From assembly GCA_009760855.2 (NCBI GenBank), contig WPIO01000091.1, positions 184,001 through 248,000 of the forward strand: a DNA stretch of 64,000 nucleotides. Reading direction: 5' to 3'. Position 1 is the stretch's first letter; each line of letters starts with the position of its first letter. This document shows, piece after piece, positions 33,630 through 45,128 of this stretch. The notes under the pieces were generated by a model. That model saw nothing but the letters and a program-made list of their open reading frames with translations. It searched no databases and was not told where the DNA came from. This DNA comes from Cristatella mucedo (taxonomy: Eukaryota; Bryozoa; Phylactolaemata; Cristatellidae). Made by a program: the position numbers and the translations under genes.

Positions 33630-34412
33630 AAACCTAGCGTGATTTTAAATTTGAGAAACTGAAGCTCAACATCGGCTCAGCTAACTCATCGCCTCGTGCA
33701 TGTACACCTAATCGAGGTGTCCTATTCCAAAGTGACCTTTCATTTGACCACCACATCTTTGCTACCCAGTTAAGTCTGCCTACTTTCAGCAACATAATAT
33801 TGCTTAAATTTGGGCTGTTTGCACATTGACACCATATCTAAATTGGTCTGTGCTTTTGCGACACCTCGTGCTGACTACTGTAACTGATTGCTTGCTGGTT
33901 TACCTGCCTGTGCAGTCAGGTACTTACACTGGGTGTAAAACTCTGCAACTAGGCTCATCTGTCGTGAATGTAGCAATTGCCACATCAAACCACATCTCGC
34001 CGACTCCAGCTAACCTATCGGAACTACTCCTACATCGGGGGGGGGGGGAATCGTAGAATCCTCTGTTCTCACGCCAATCCTTTAGCCATTCCTAATACGA
34101 TCCTCAAAACCGTGGAAAACCAAGCCTTTTGTACGTATAATCTCAAAGCCTGATACTAATTGCCGATTGACTTCATAATGTCACCCGACATTACGAAAAA
34201 GAATCTTATAACACACCTTTTTTTATTACAGAATTTATTGGGTCTTTATGATCTGTCCTTAGTGTGTACATACCTGCTTGTGCTGTGCCTGCTGCTTTTT
34301 AATGTTATCACCAAACATTTGGTAATTCTTTCTACGTAGAATCTTAAAAGTGCCTAGAGAGAGATGCAATTCTCTGTGGGTGGTATAACAATTTATTATT
34401 AACAATATAATT
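33630..34412 (+). mobile_element. LINE-A forward copy with 3' tail
   Basis: It reads GVLFQSDLSFDHHIFA near 33715 and SDCLLVYLPVQSG near 33890 in shifted frames, then the DNA blocks aactctgcaactaggctcatctgtcgtg and cacatctcgccgactcc. A run of 12 G lies at 34037-34048. The copy ends with aaaagtgcctagagagagatgcaattctctgtggg and an (ATT)n-like tail near 34380-34412. Confidence 0.78.
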
Positions 34413-34669
34413 ATTAATTCATTTACATTGACTCTCAAGTTCAAATGCGTTAGAAATAACTAAGACTTCAAATCCACAATTTTGTTGCTATGCTGAACAT
34501 CTTACCCTCAGTCAAAACTGAGAGGCTTATCCTTGCAAGTTATCTGTGCCTATTGCCTATTGCCTATTACAATAGCCTGCTCGACTATCCGATACATTAT
34601 ACATATTTTCATCTATGAATGGTATGTATGCTAGCATCTTGATGCAATATCAATGCGTTAGGTAAGCTA

Positions 34670-35980
34670 CGGTGTTATTAGGATTTTGCAATTGTAGCGC
34701 CCTGCTGGCCATGGCTGAATTTTAGCGCCAACAAGAGCTTTTCGGCGGCGGGCTAGAACTCCTTTGTCCTGGATCAGTGAGCCAGAGAGGAGCGGCAGTG
34801 CGGTTAGAGAGAAAGAGCTTAACAGCAAGCCAGGAAGCTCTGAGACCAGCGGCGGCGATTCGGCCTTTAGAATTGGTCCGATACCCACGGGAGCTGCTGA
34901 TTGATGTTGGCTGGCCTGTCAACCTCCGCCATCACTCTGTCTAAAAAGAATCGTCTGGAACCCATTCGCTATTCAGGCTGGACAAAGGTGCCATTCCAGT
35001 GGCATAGTGCCGGGGTTAATTCCTTACCGTGATAGGCCATGTTGTCGGGCCCAATACCACTAAGCTCTTGCCCCATCGTCTAAGCTAAGAATTTAAGAGT
35101 CGAGCGACGCTCGCTCTTGGTCTTTTGGGTCTTTTGGGTCTTCTGGTCTTTTGTCCGGCTCCGCGCTTTGACGCCGTCGGACTCGTGTCTCTGAAAGCGA
35201 GGGAGGTGGGCAGGCGATTCGCCGGTGATGGACGGAACAGGCCGAGGCAGCGCTAGGAGGATTCGGTGGACTCCACTGAATACGGTCGTATCGCGCACGA
35301 GCTGACATTTAATGTTTCTTTTGTGTTTTGTGTGTGTGCGCTAGCACGTGGCCTCGGCATAAGGATTTGTCAGTGCGACCTAGATGTAGTTGACGTGTGT
35401 GGAGTCCTATTTCTCCGGTTAGGGTTTAGGCTCCGGCTAGGGTTTTGTCTATTTGGGTCGTTCCCCATTATAGACGTAAGTAGCTTAAGTGTGGAGACGT
35501 GTTTCATCTGCAAGAGTGCTTGAGGTGGCGTGTGTGGAGTATTCCTGCCGCACTGGTGGAAACCGAGTCCTAGTTCACCGGTTATAGTTTAGAATCCGGT
35601 TCGGGCTCCGTCTATTTGGGTCGTCCCCCATTATAGACGTAAGCAGCCTCAGTGTGGAGAAGTATTCTTTCCGCAAGAATGTTGGTGCTGTTGAGAGTGT
35701 GCGAGCAGTGTGGAGATAAAACTGAGCTGGACGCGCAGCGACTTTGTGCGCTTGCGAAAAAAGCTCAGTAAAATCCCCAATTTGTGTGTCTCGCTTTCCA
35801 ATTCACGCCGTGGACTCACGACCCCCTTTAGTAGCAGTAAGCAGGTCGGCGCCAGAAACGCTCGTTTCGCAGCGGCCAGCTTATTGCGCGTAGGCACGCA
35901 CCGAACGGCATTAGGCGCTAGGTTAGGCCGCTAGGTAAGCGGCAGATCAAGCCTACTCTGCCGAGCCTTTGGCGTTACAC
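34670..35980 (+). promoter_or_regulatory. CpG-rich block, possible promoter/5' UTR
   Basis: Noticeably richer in G+C and CpG than flanking DNA. It holds a cttttgggt tandem (35118-35155) and a 163-bp direct duplication (35402-35690), and ends just before a plausible start codon and splice donor at 35982-36042. It could be the 5' region of a host gene, or a retroelement 5' UTR or LTR. No TATA box or initiator can be named with confidence. Confidence 0.25.
35402..35690. repeat. 163-bp tandem duplication
   Basis: Copy 1 starts at 35402 (gagtcctatttctccggtta) and copy 2 at 35565 (gagtcctagttcaccggtta). Further anchors keep the same spacing: attatagacgtaag occurs at 35467 and 35630, exactly 163 bp apart. 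Copies differ at many positions, so the duplication is old. The second copy is cut off near 35690. Confidence 0.88.
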
Positions 35981-35981
35981 A

Positions 35982-36042
35982 ATGCATACGGCGGCAAGAG
36001 CAGACGATTCAAATGACCAGCAGCATCTACCACCTGAAGAAG
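35982..36042 (+). CDS. Possible first coding exon with splice donor
   Basis: ATG in context cacaATGc, then 20 codons (MHTAARADDSNDQQHLPPEE) and a splice donor AAG/GTATCT at 36042/36043. The CpG-rich DNA before it and the switch to AT-rich DNA right after the donor fit a first exon and intron. No second exon was identified. The product is unknown. Confidence 0.25.
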
Positions 36043-36840
36043 GTATCTATCTTTATTAACTCTTGTTATTGGTCTTCATTAATATTTCTCGGTTATGCTT
36101 TTGGCCATTATTGGTGTATTGCCTTTTCCCTTTTCGAAGCGAGAAAGTAAATACCCATCTGTCGCAACTTGTGGTGTTACTTAGTCTGAGAACTTATACG
36201 TGAAAGAAAATTTAGGCGAAACTATGCATAATTTAGTATTATTGTAAAGCCTGGCCTACACCCTGGGCATGGCTGCCTTGTAGAATGCTTATCGCTGCAT
36301 GTACATATACACATAAACAGTCAGGTCACTTAAGAATGTGGTGGCTTGGTGACTGTCGCGGATGTGTTGAAGCCGGACAGCACATTAAGGCCCTTTGCTA
36401 GGAGAAGTTGTATTTCAGCCAGCTGGGGGCAAGAGCATTGACATACGCATCCAATGAGTAAGAGACCCATTCGTGTCCTGCCGCTAGCTGTGGACTCTTT
36501 GTGCTGCTCTACCTCAGGGCTCCTGTGATGACTCCAAATAGGCAGGTTGGCCCTAAAGAGACAGTCACTTTTTCTTTGCTTTTAGTAAACATGACCACCG
36601 TACTGCATGTGCATGGCACTCACTGCTTTTATAGATTCGCTGTTCCTCTTACCAAGGGATACAAATGCTTTGAGTGAAATTTTGCTAACGCGTTTTTTCT
36701 GGAAGCATAATTTGCCACAATATCTGCATCCAATAAAGGTAATGCATATAGAAAGGCATTATTTTCCGTATTTTTAGGCATTCCTGTATGTATAAAACAA
36801 TATAATGTCGATAGCGATGATCGATTCATAAGCTTGTGTT
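36043..36840. other. Unassigned AT-rich DNA
   Basis: Nothing recognised. It might be intron if the 35982 exon is real. Confidence 0.3.
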
Positions 36841-36849
36841 TGGGCATGT

Positions 36850-36965
36850 ACGCACACACACACACGCACACGCACAGGCGCATACACGCACACACACACG
36901 CGCGCGCACACGCACACAAACACACACTCACACACACGCTCGAGCACGTGCACACACGTGCACAT
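36850..36965. repeat. (CA/CG)n alternating microsatellite
   Basis: About 115 bp of alternating pyrimidine-purine (CACACACG, CGCGCGCACACG). The Cys/Val/His-rich frames across it are artefacts. Confidence 0.95.
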
Positions 36966-37089
36966 GCACCAGTGCGGGTGGTAGTGTAAGCCATTAAGTA
37001 AAGGATCACCTGCCACTATTTGAATGCGGCGGTTGAATCAGTATACTTCTTATGCAGTTATGGCTTATCATCATGCTGGGAAGAGTAGA

Positions 37090-37250
37090 AATATTAACTG
37101 ATTCAACAGCCTTGTATGTTCAGAGGCAGTAGAGCCTTACTGGCTACGACCTACATTTTTGGTTGGCAATTAAGGATCACCTGCTGCAGAACTTTTACCC
37201 AATACCTCGGTCGTGAAGAGCTCACACCTCACCTCCTGGGGTGTACCAGA
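37090..37250 (-). mobile_element. tRNA-derived SINE, copy 4 (minus)
   Basis: The minus strand shows the same order as copies at 42661 and 46724: ctggtacaccccagg (decayed A box), ctcttcacgaccg, a decayed B-box region, caggtgatccttaattgcca, aaggctctactgcctctgaacatacaaggctg, ttgaatcagttaatattt. Divergence is high, but the block order and spacing are kept over about 160 bp. Confidence 0.6.
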
Positions 37251-37259
37251 AGGAACTTT

Positions 37260-39155
37260 TAATAACAGCCCCCTGCATTAGAGTAAGAAGCTGCATACGA
37301 GACTAAGTTGGCCATTAAAAATTCCTGAATAGGTAATGCAAACGCAGTATCTAGGAAAAAATCGGTAATGGCAATGAGGTCAATCGATAGCGTCAATGCA
37401 GCTTTCATGACGTTTACTCAAAGGGTCATCACCATGCATGCCAAGCAAGGGTTCGAGCTCAACTGACTTTCCCTACTACCGTAAATATCTATCACTTTTA
37501 CAAAAATATGCACTAGTCAAATTACGAGGCTGATTTAATTAATTTCCTATTTATTTAATTACGGGTCTTCACGGTAACAATCTGCTAGCCTGTAAGTGAT
37601 ATGCCAAACTTCAACATTTGCTTAACCTAAGCTGCCTTAGCGAGAGACTTTGGTTCGCAAATCATCATGTTTTAAGAGACGACCTGAACAAATTTTTCCG
37701 CCGAGTATGACTCTCGCCATTCACGATTAATCTGCTTCGATATGTATTCGTGCCTGTGTGGTTAAGTATCAACTGACCTTCCTGACTAGCAGTACATTTT
37801 GAGTTAGAACGGACCACTGCACGGAGTAGTGTTTGTGCCAGCTCATCCCCAGTAATATAGTCTATACAGACCACTCTTGCTTGGAATACGAAAGGTTGAA
37901 ATGTGCTGTTGGTAATTATTTCTGCATTACATCCAAACTTTTTGTTAATTTTTTTTTTGATGCTCGATCATCACGATCGACGCCATGCAACTGTAAAAAT
38001 CTGCACGATTCTATCCGCAATTTAAATGTAGCTATAGCAGGAAAACTAACCAATATACAGGTGCTGCAAGTTGCACAGTTTTTGTCCGGAAAGGGGACGC
38101 TAAATGGCGAGGAGCTCAACTCAATAAAGATAACCGATCAAACCATTCTCTCTATACAATCCTCCCAAAATATGACGCACCCTAGCAGGTCAAGCAGTGG
38201 GTTCTTAGATGCCTTGCTATTTCACTGTATGTAATGCGGCCACTTCAGAAGACTCGGCCTGCTGAGTATCGCGTGCAAGGCTGCATTCGCCTACGAACTG
38301 CTGTAGTTACTTCCGATGGTGAAATACAAGCAGTTGTCCGCTGCCTAAATCAAACTGACGACCAGTCTCCTGACCACCATAGGTCAAATCCTAAATATTT
38401 ACCTATAGCCAGACGGCGGCTGACACGAAAATTACTTAGCAGCAAAGGCGTGTGGGCGGTAGAAGAGGCGTGACCCCAAGTGGGAAGGCCAACTCCTGCA
38501 TATTAGCCTAAAGTATGAGCCTGCTTATCTGCAAAGCTGTAAACCTAAAACATCAATTAAATAGTTAAACTAAAGCCTATACATGCTGAGTAGCTTATAC
38601 GCGAGAATAAGTTAGTGGCACACCTTGGTTTAAATTAAATGAGGGCCACTCGTCCTGGGTGTCACTGATCCTAAGAACTTGACTTTACATGGCCGGACGT
38701 TGCCACTACTTTAACCCCAGCTTTCTAGTTTGATTCATTTTGTTGCAGCATTGTATTCGATCACGATTTAGTTTCAGATCTAAATGTGATTTTAAATACA
38801 GTCAGGTTTCATATTACCTTTTTATTTAGTCAGGCTTGAAAGGCCGCCTCCAATGTAAAGTAGTATATCTCCGTCTGTAATTTCACAAAGCCTCAAAGAC
38901 TGTGTGGGTGTTATGGGGAAGAGTTTTATATATCTCACTCGAAGCCTAAGCGGCTTACGGTATTCCAAAATTAGAAACAGACTTCATCTCACGCCACAGG
39001 GAGAAAGTAAGAAGCATAGCTGAGTGATGAAAAGAGTTAGAATAAGTGAGTAAAACGGACATGCAGAAGTCAGAATGGTTGGAAAGGATTTGCCTTAGCC
39101 AGCAGCAGTAGAGCATTTGTCAGCACCTCCACAGCCACAGCTGTTTATGCACAGG
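37260..39155. other. Unassigned DNA with weak open frames
   Basis: The longest frame is 133 codons at 37833-38234 (plus), containing NFFFDARSSRSTPCNCKNLH and GKLTNIQVLQVAQFLSGKG. It has no recognised domain and no start context. A second frame at 38234-38473 is likewise unassigned. Neither is called a gene. Confidence 0.3.
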
Positions 39156-39159
39156 GCCA

Positions 39160-39840
39160 GTAAGCTCACATGGTTAGTGGAAGCGTGCACAGGGTCGCCA
39201 TTCATAAGCACGTAAAGGACAAATCATAATCGCCCACTAAACGCTGAGATAAATGTTTGTGATCAATAATATATAAATAGTAAATAATAAATAGATAATA
39301 TTAAATAAATAATGGATACATTTTCAGTTTTTTAATTTGGTCGAGTCAAGGGGTTTTGTGAGACTCGTCGGAAGTGAGTTTCAGCCTTTTGGAGCAAACG
39401 TACAAATAGCACGGCCTCCAGAGAGTTGAGACTTATACAAGGTACACGATTAGTTTCAGAAAAGAGAGTTGTGCAACGCTTAGCTTGGTGCAGAAGTAGA
39501 TTTGAGAGGTAGGCTAGAGCCAAAGAATTAAGAGGCCTAAAAGAGTGAGTGACAAATAAGTGAGAGTGTGACACAATATTTGAAGTCGATGCTTTGTTTG
39601 ACTGGGAGCCAGTGTAGGTCGGAGAGAAGTGATGGGAGGTGGCCACCGTGACACTCACGACCGACAAGAATAGCTGCAGAGTTTTGAACAAGCTGTATGC
39701 TCGTGATTACACAAGGCGATAGATCAGCAAGCAGTGAGTTACAGAAGTCAAGACGGGATGTCACAAAGTTAAGTTTGGTATTCCAGGCTAAACAAGTCCG
39801 ACTTTTAGTGATGTTATGTTGCTGAAAGTAACCATTTAGA
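39160..39840 (-). mobile_element. LINE-A copy with internal AT-rich insert
   Basis: Reverse-strand LINE-A from gctcacatggttagtggaagc to aatgttatgttgctgaaagta. The minus strand reads TSRLDFCNSLLADLSPCVI near 39730 and SDLHWLPVKQSIDFK near 39600. An AT-rich tract (39262-39322, aataatatataaatagtaaat) interrupts it within the C-terminal region. Confidence 0.82.
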
Positions 39841-39924
39841 AATTACGCCTGCAGATATGGTAAAACAAGATAGTTACCTTACCAAGATCTTCTTTCCTGA
39901 GTAGCTATTACCAACCTGGAGCAC

Positions 39925-40085
39925 TTCTGACTCATCATCGGATACAGATTAAAGTACTCATGCTGTCCTACAAGGCTAACTACGGCTTAGCTCTTTCATA
40001 ACTTCCTGAACTGCTCTACAAGTTTAAGCATCCTCATGCCATCAGGTTCTCTCTGCCGAAAAGGTAAGCTGTTCCATTTCTTTCC
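39925..40085 (+). mobile_element. LINE-B fragment
   Basis: Forward piece (catcggatacagattaaagtactcatgctgtcctacaaggc..ctgaactgctctacaag) matching LINE-B at 21290-21430. Protein sense is RIQIKVLMLSYKANYGLA. About 160 bp only. Confidence 0.65.
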
Positions 40086-40089
40086 TTAA

Positions 40090-41810
40090 AAACCGTTTGC
40101 ATCACGTTCGGTAGTGTTTAAAAAGACCAGAGATTTCACGAATACTCTGATTTGTAGGGTGTCTTGGCAAGTTGAACGCTAAGATACAGTCATGCATTCC
40201 TGGCATGTACGGAGCTTGCGAGTTCAAATTGAAATTGTTCTGAGCGCGAACACAGCTGCATCTCCAATAAAAGGCTGTTTTGAACATTTATGGAACAGTA
40301 ACTATTACATAATAATTCTCTAAAAGCTAGTTCTGTAATTATTTTACGGCGACTCCATCGGAATGTTTACCACGCTACGCTCTTTTAGAAACTTGACATT
40401 ACAAAGTGTTCAGACACAGCCCGTGATTGTATGCTAGTCAGAGAAAACTTCAGTCAAGTTGTCTCTGCATTATCTTTTTCTGACTCAGCCTATTTGTCTG
40501 GAAGGTCGAGCGTATAAACTCGGGGAATACTTATCAGCGAAGGGAGAAAATGGAGCTGAGAACTTTGTTAAAGGTCTTCGAATATACAAAGCAAATGAAC
40601 TTACAGATCAGATAGAGGTGAGTGAGCTGAAGTAATAAGTTTCCGTTTGTTTATATCACGTGTTTCTTATGTGATTGATCACTCGTGAGCCTCCAGTGAT
40701 CCAACCCAGGTAATTTTAGGGCTTATGATTGTAGGTGTTTCTTAAACGACTGAGCCTACCAAAGTCGCATGCGAGTTAGCTCTTATACGGCGAACGATAC
40801 GACATACAGCTCCACTAAGTAAACATTGACCAGCCCAGCTGAGTCAACTGTGAATGATCCCAGGTGAGCCCAGCTAACTATCTGGTGTATCTGCAATAAG
40901 TAAGCTCAGATACGTGTTCAGTGAGCGAGCACGGATGAGAGTCTATACCAGCACCACAATAATGTTTTCGTGCTTAGCGACAACAAGTTTAATTCATTTT
41001 TAAAGAGGAGCATAATGATCCGCTTGCTTAGCAAATTTAAACGAAATTCTCAATTCAAAACTTATAAACTCAAGATGAGAGGATCGCTACATTTGTGTTA
41101 CTTGCATGATCGTGATCAAACATTCAAAAGCTCACAAGTAAAGTCATCGTGCTAAGCTAAACACGGTACTACCAGCTATCGGTTAGGATAACCACCGGCA
41201 AGTAAACTGTTCGGAATCACGGCCAGGTACATAAGCAAAGTGCACCGGAACAAAAACAAGCATGTTGACTGGGGCACAGAGATGGTTATCAGAATAGATG
41301 TGCTTTTGGCTGCAACTAAAATGATGCCGGGTCAGTGCAGGAAAGAATCAAAGTTAGAAGCTAGCTTAATGTTGTAGCTTTATACTAGCTTTAAGCTCAT
41401 TTAGCAAAGATTTCAAATGAGTTCTGAAGGCGGAACGATGGATGGTGGAGTTTATAGATTCTAAAGATCCGGTGGCGCAAAGTTGAATACATAAGAAGTC
41501 GGATGCATAGGCTGATGAAAGGAGACGAAATGAGTTGTAGGTTGGATGCACAATCTAGAACTTAATCCTAGGCTTAATTATAAGCCATTAACGCACAAAC
41601 GTAAGTATTTATTAGCAAGAATTTATAGAAAATCAGAGCTCCGGAATATGCCAAAGAGTTTGCAGTTATCAACCACTACTTTTAATTCGAAAGTGGTACC
41701 ATCCGATCGATTATGCCGTAACAGCATGCATAAGGATTATTCCGAACACACTCTGCTTGTGATAGTATGTCACTGATACCTTTGAAGTTTGCTTTTTTTC
41801 CAGAACAGCA
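40090..41810. other. Unassigned DNA; possible old LINE tail at 41366-41551
   Basis: Mostly featureless. The minus strand at 41366-41551 reads SSAYASDFLCIQLCATGSLE and HRSAFRTHLKSLLNELK, faintly like the APxYLSDLL..FKxxLKTHLF end of LINE proteins. It is not strong enough to call. Confidence 0.3.
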
Positions 41811-41814
41811 TGAC

Positions 41815-42170
41815 GGTCAGAGCAGGCTTGATAATGAAAGCACCTAAGAGTGAGTGACTGAAATTCGCTGTTAATATGCTGCTTAAAGATGAGCCAGTAC
41901 GCACGGGTAATTCATGGCGCTATGTGGCAGTTGCCAAGTTCGCTGCAGACAAGCCCAGCATAAGAGTTGTGTACCATTTGCAAGGACCTATCTCAAAAGA
42001 AGAATAGTCTGCCAGTCGTCGTGACCAAGTGAATTAGAAACAGCATGTCGCAAATTTATGGAGCTACTTGGCTGTTTGTCGTCGTCCCAATCTGGTATGA
42101 AGTTTTGGAACCGTTCATAGCTTGTTGTCGCCTGACATATTTAAGGAGCTCGTGCACTCTTCCATTTTAA
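41815..42170 (-). mobile_element. Highly diverged LINE-A remnant
   Basis: Blocks such as aaagcacctaagagtgagtgactgaaatt, agatgagccagtacgcacggg and tatgtggcagttgccaagttcgctgcagacaagcccagc align in order with the LINE-A C-terminal coding DNA on the minus strand. Divergence is high. Confidence 0.5.
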
Positions 42171-42660
42171 AGTGATCTTAAAGAAGAACACTCAGATTGG
42201 ATTGAAATGCTGCGAAGTGTGCAGGTAAAAGTTATTTGTATGGTTTGCCAATACATATTAATTATATTTTCATAAAATTTCTCAGAGAACTTAATCCCAA
42301 ACAATGCACTCTGCACGAACCGTAATATGACGGAATGATGCCTATAGAGAACTGAATATCCGTCAAGGAACTTGACAGGTATAGTAAAAGTAGTATCATC
42401 AGATTTCAATGTAAGAAAGCATAATATGACGTTAGATAACATACATAGTAAGTTGATTTTATCTTTATTTAGTTTGAAAATTTTTTAATTTCCGCTATAT
42501 TTAAAGTTAGCCATAACTATGGCAAGGGACATTACAGGGTTTTTATCTACAACTAATCTATAGGGAAGGATCCAAATTTAGGTATCTCGCTTGCATGCAA
42601 ATTTAATTGCAGTTGGTTTCTTGTATTTATACTATCGGCAGATACAGATCTAGCTAAGTG

Positions 42661-42832
42661 GTGAGCCCTGTTGGCATACTAGGTAAGATGTTTGGTTACC
42701 GCGACCTCTATCCCGATGTCATGGGTTCTAATCCTGCATTGGGCGATCCGTCTTCGCAACTGCAAGCGTGGCAATAGCCCAAAAGCTCTTCTGTCGCTAT
42801 ACAAAAAAGGCTGCTAAATTAGCTACTATTTG
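42661..42832 (+). mobile_element. tRNA-derived SINE, copy 1 (plus)
   Basis: Head gtgagccctgttggcat with A-box-like TGGCATACTAGG at 42672-42683 and B-box-like GGTTCTAATCC at 42724-42734 (consensus GGTTCRANTCC). The spacing fits a tRNA-like polymerase III promoter. The body follows: gcgatccgtcttcgcaactg, aaaagctcttctgtcgctatac, aaggctgctaaattagcta. It matches the copy at 46551-46724 along its whole length. It encodes no protein and would depend on a LINE for mobility. Confidence 0.78.
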
Positions 42833-43374
42833 GTCAAACGATTCAAAAGCTGCATTTATTTAGCTCTGGACGAGCCCCGGCAGCTATATGCTATATTTTT
42901 GGCAAAGAAGAGAGGACCTAACATAAACCAATAAGCCTAACTGCATTACTGCTGTCGGTTGAGTTTATATCCCTGAAAGCACTTCGGTTCTTTTGGCCTA
43001 ATCCCAGAACTCGAAGTCACCTCACAAAAGAGTTTTTGGGGGATGCAGGGACGAGACTTGAGGTTTAGCAACTATTTAACCAGAGTTTAAGAAAGGATTT
43101 TTATCCAAGGGGAAAGCTTGGCATGGCTTATATTTGGAATTTCAAATTATGAAATTTTGTGGAGTTTCTAATTCATCTACATATTACAGCACTAAAATAG
43201 ACAAGTATTATATGGAGAAATGAAACCTTACTTGCTGCTCTTGGAACGTTATCAAACGTCTGGGAAAATAAATTATAGTACTGAGCAATGCAACGGAGTT
43301 CAAGCATAAAGCAAAGTTGAATATTTGCATTTGCTAACGTTCCATTCTCATTCCTCAGTGATGGATAATTATGT

Positions 43375-43535
43375 AGACACACAGTCTTTGAATCGTTGTT
43401 TACGAAAGACGTCGTGTATTCAAATCTTGCAGTGGGTAATCCTTTCTTGCCAACTGAAAACGCTGGTGATAGCAGCTAAGACTCTTCTGCAGCTGTTGAA
43501 CTGAGGCTATTAAATTAGCTAATAATAATAATAAA
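43375..43535 (+). mobile_element. tRNA-derived SINE, copy 3 (plus), with (TAA)n tail
   Basis: Decayed B box (gtattcaaatcttgcagtggg), then gtaatcctttcttgccaactg, gatagcagctaagactcttctgcagctgttgaactgaggcta, ttaaattagc and a taataataataata tail at 43520-43535. The TAA-type tail is the same sort as LINE-A's tail on its other strand. Confidence 0.6.
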
Positions 43536-43553
43536 TCTGAGACTAAAAAAGCT

Positions 43554-43660
43554 ATGGCAGGTTATGTCGAACGCTTTGATAAAAACAATCTAACGGCTTG
43601 GCAACTTCGTATGGCGATAGAGAGCTTAAACTTGCAGCGATTATGTTCACAAGTTCGACA
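43554..43660 (+). pseudogene. Possible Copia gag N-terminus
   Basis: The open frame starts MAGYVERFDKNNLTAWQLRM followed by AIESLNLQRL. The pattern (E-R/K-F/L-D..N..W..RM) is like the start of Ty1/Copia Gag proteins. It lies right after the SINE tail. The rest of gag is not recognisable. A Copia remnant also lies at 46730 on the other strand. Confidence 0.35.
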
Positions 43661-43855
43661 GCAATCCAATTCCTTACCTCGTAAGTTCACGAGAAATAGG
43701 CAGCATTCTCTTTGGGCCGCCTACAGAAGCATTTGTAGGCTCATTTTTTATGCTGTTTTCCACGTACGTAGCCTCGTTTTATGAAAATGTACAAAAATAT
43801 ATAGGTATTAAAGATTTGTATAAATATTGAAAGTGAATATATACATGAGACCTTA

Positions 43856-44197
43856 GTGCCCGGCTCTGCCGAGGTCTCAGATGCCTCCTGCATCTCAGGA
43901 TTCATGAACATGGACGGAGCGGCTACTGAGCCTGCAATGTCTTCAGAGAATCGCAACAGCTGCAATTCCGATACTAGCATGCAGCAACAAGGACTGGAAA
44001 GTGGGCGCCCTAGCACTGCGATATCTACCGGCTGCCTTCGATATGATGCCGATATTGTGTTTGAACGATTAGGAACAGCGATCCGTCTAAATGGTGCAGT
44101 AATGGTCCAAATCCTGCTAGTCGGATCGTGCTTAATGCGTGACATGTGGAGGTCTGATCTCATCCCTAAAATTAAAAATAATAATAGATTTTTATAG
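43856..44197 (+). CDS. Unassigned 113-codon open frame
   Basis: Frame rich in Ser, Gly and Met (SDASCISGFMNMDGAATEP, DADIVFERLGTAIRLNGA), preceded by an acceptor-like sequence (atgagaccttag at about 43856). The minus strand is open for 140 codons too, so coding status is doubtful. No family recognised. Confidence 0.18.
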   Translation: MPGSAEVSDASCISGFMNMDGAATEPAMSSENRNSCNSDTSMQQQGLESGRPSTAISTGCLRYDADIVFERLGTAIRLNGAVMVQILLVGSCLMRDMWRSDLIPKIKNNNRFL

Positions 44198-44199
44198 CA

Positions 44200-45125
44200 G
44201 CTCTTACTTTATTTCTATGCTCTTAACTGTTGCTGTATAGTTCGACATTCTCTCAACTGCAGGTACGCGACACCACGCAGAAAACCGAAGCTGGCGCTAA
44301 GACATTAATTCACTCGGACACAGCAGCAGGCCAGTATGCGACTGCCGGTCCAGCGTCCTCGACCTAATTTCTGGGGGTCTTTGCCGCCCTTAATCATATG
44401 CCGCTTCCATAAATCGCAACAGCCCATAAGCCAACGACAGTTTCATAATCTCAAAATAACCACATTCCCCCTTGATCTCAAGGCAGAATGGGGTTACAAA
44501 AACATGGCATTACAACAGCTCAATAATGCAACATGCCACCGTGACCTCCTTTTTCATGTAGCATGAGGCTAGGTAACGGCCGCTCGGGGGGGGGGCAAGT
44601 GAAAGCACGGCCTTTGCTAAATTTCCGGCTATGTATGGCACGAGCTTGGCGGCATCGCCAAGCCATGACCCTTTCCGCAGCACCACCAGTCTTCAATGCG
44701 GGACCGTTCTCTGCGACCAAATGAGGCTTCCGGGCATCCGCCCTAACGCCGGCCGCTGTCTTCTGGATTGCAAATGGTGTCACCTCTCGTGTCGCTCGCG
44801 AGGCAGATGCCTAGAGCCTCGGCTCCTGTAGGAATGCATTTTTCTGCTACATGGGCCGCAAGAGAGAACGAGTCATTCAATAACAATAGTTCGCTAACGG
44901 CAACGGATATTTTATAAAAATCAAATTTAAAATCGCACACAACGTGGATAGATTGATTTATTAGTGAAGTTAGAATAATCTGCGATAAATTCAGACTTTC
45001 TACCTTCGGGCGATTGAAAATGTGTCAGCTCACTAAAAGACTCACTTGCAACACAAGATTCGCCCGACTTTTTTGAGGTAACACACACGTTTTTACGTTG
45101 AGGGAAAAGCGAGCGAATATGGCCA
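44200..45125. other. Unassigned DNA
   Basis: Includes a GC-rich block at 44570-44830 with a run of ten G (44586-44595). Overlapping frames are open on both strands, without motifs. Confidence 0.35.
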
Positions 45126-45128
45126 CAT

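Noticed and set aside
36629-37016. Cys/Val-rich minus-strand frames
   Set aside because: Artefact of the CA/CG microsatellite.
41366-41551. LINE C-terminal tail on the minus strand
   Set aside because: Only faint resemblance (SSAYASDF, THLKSLL) and no DNA-level match to LINE-A, B or C.
42661-42740. A real tRNA gene
   Set aside because: A and B boxes are present, but no acceptor or anticodon stem pairs properly and the sequence recurs with a shared non-tRNA body; better read as a SINE.
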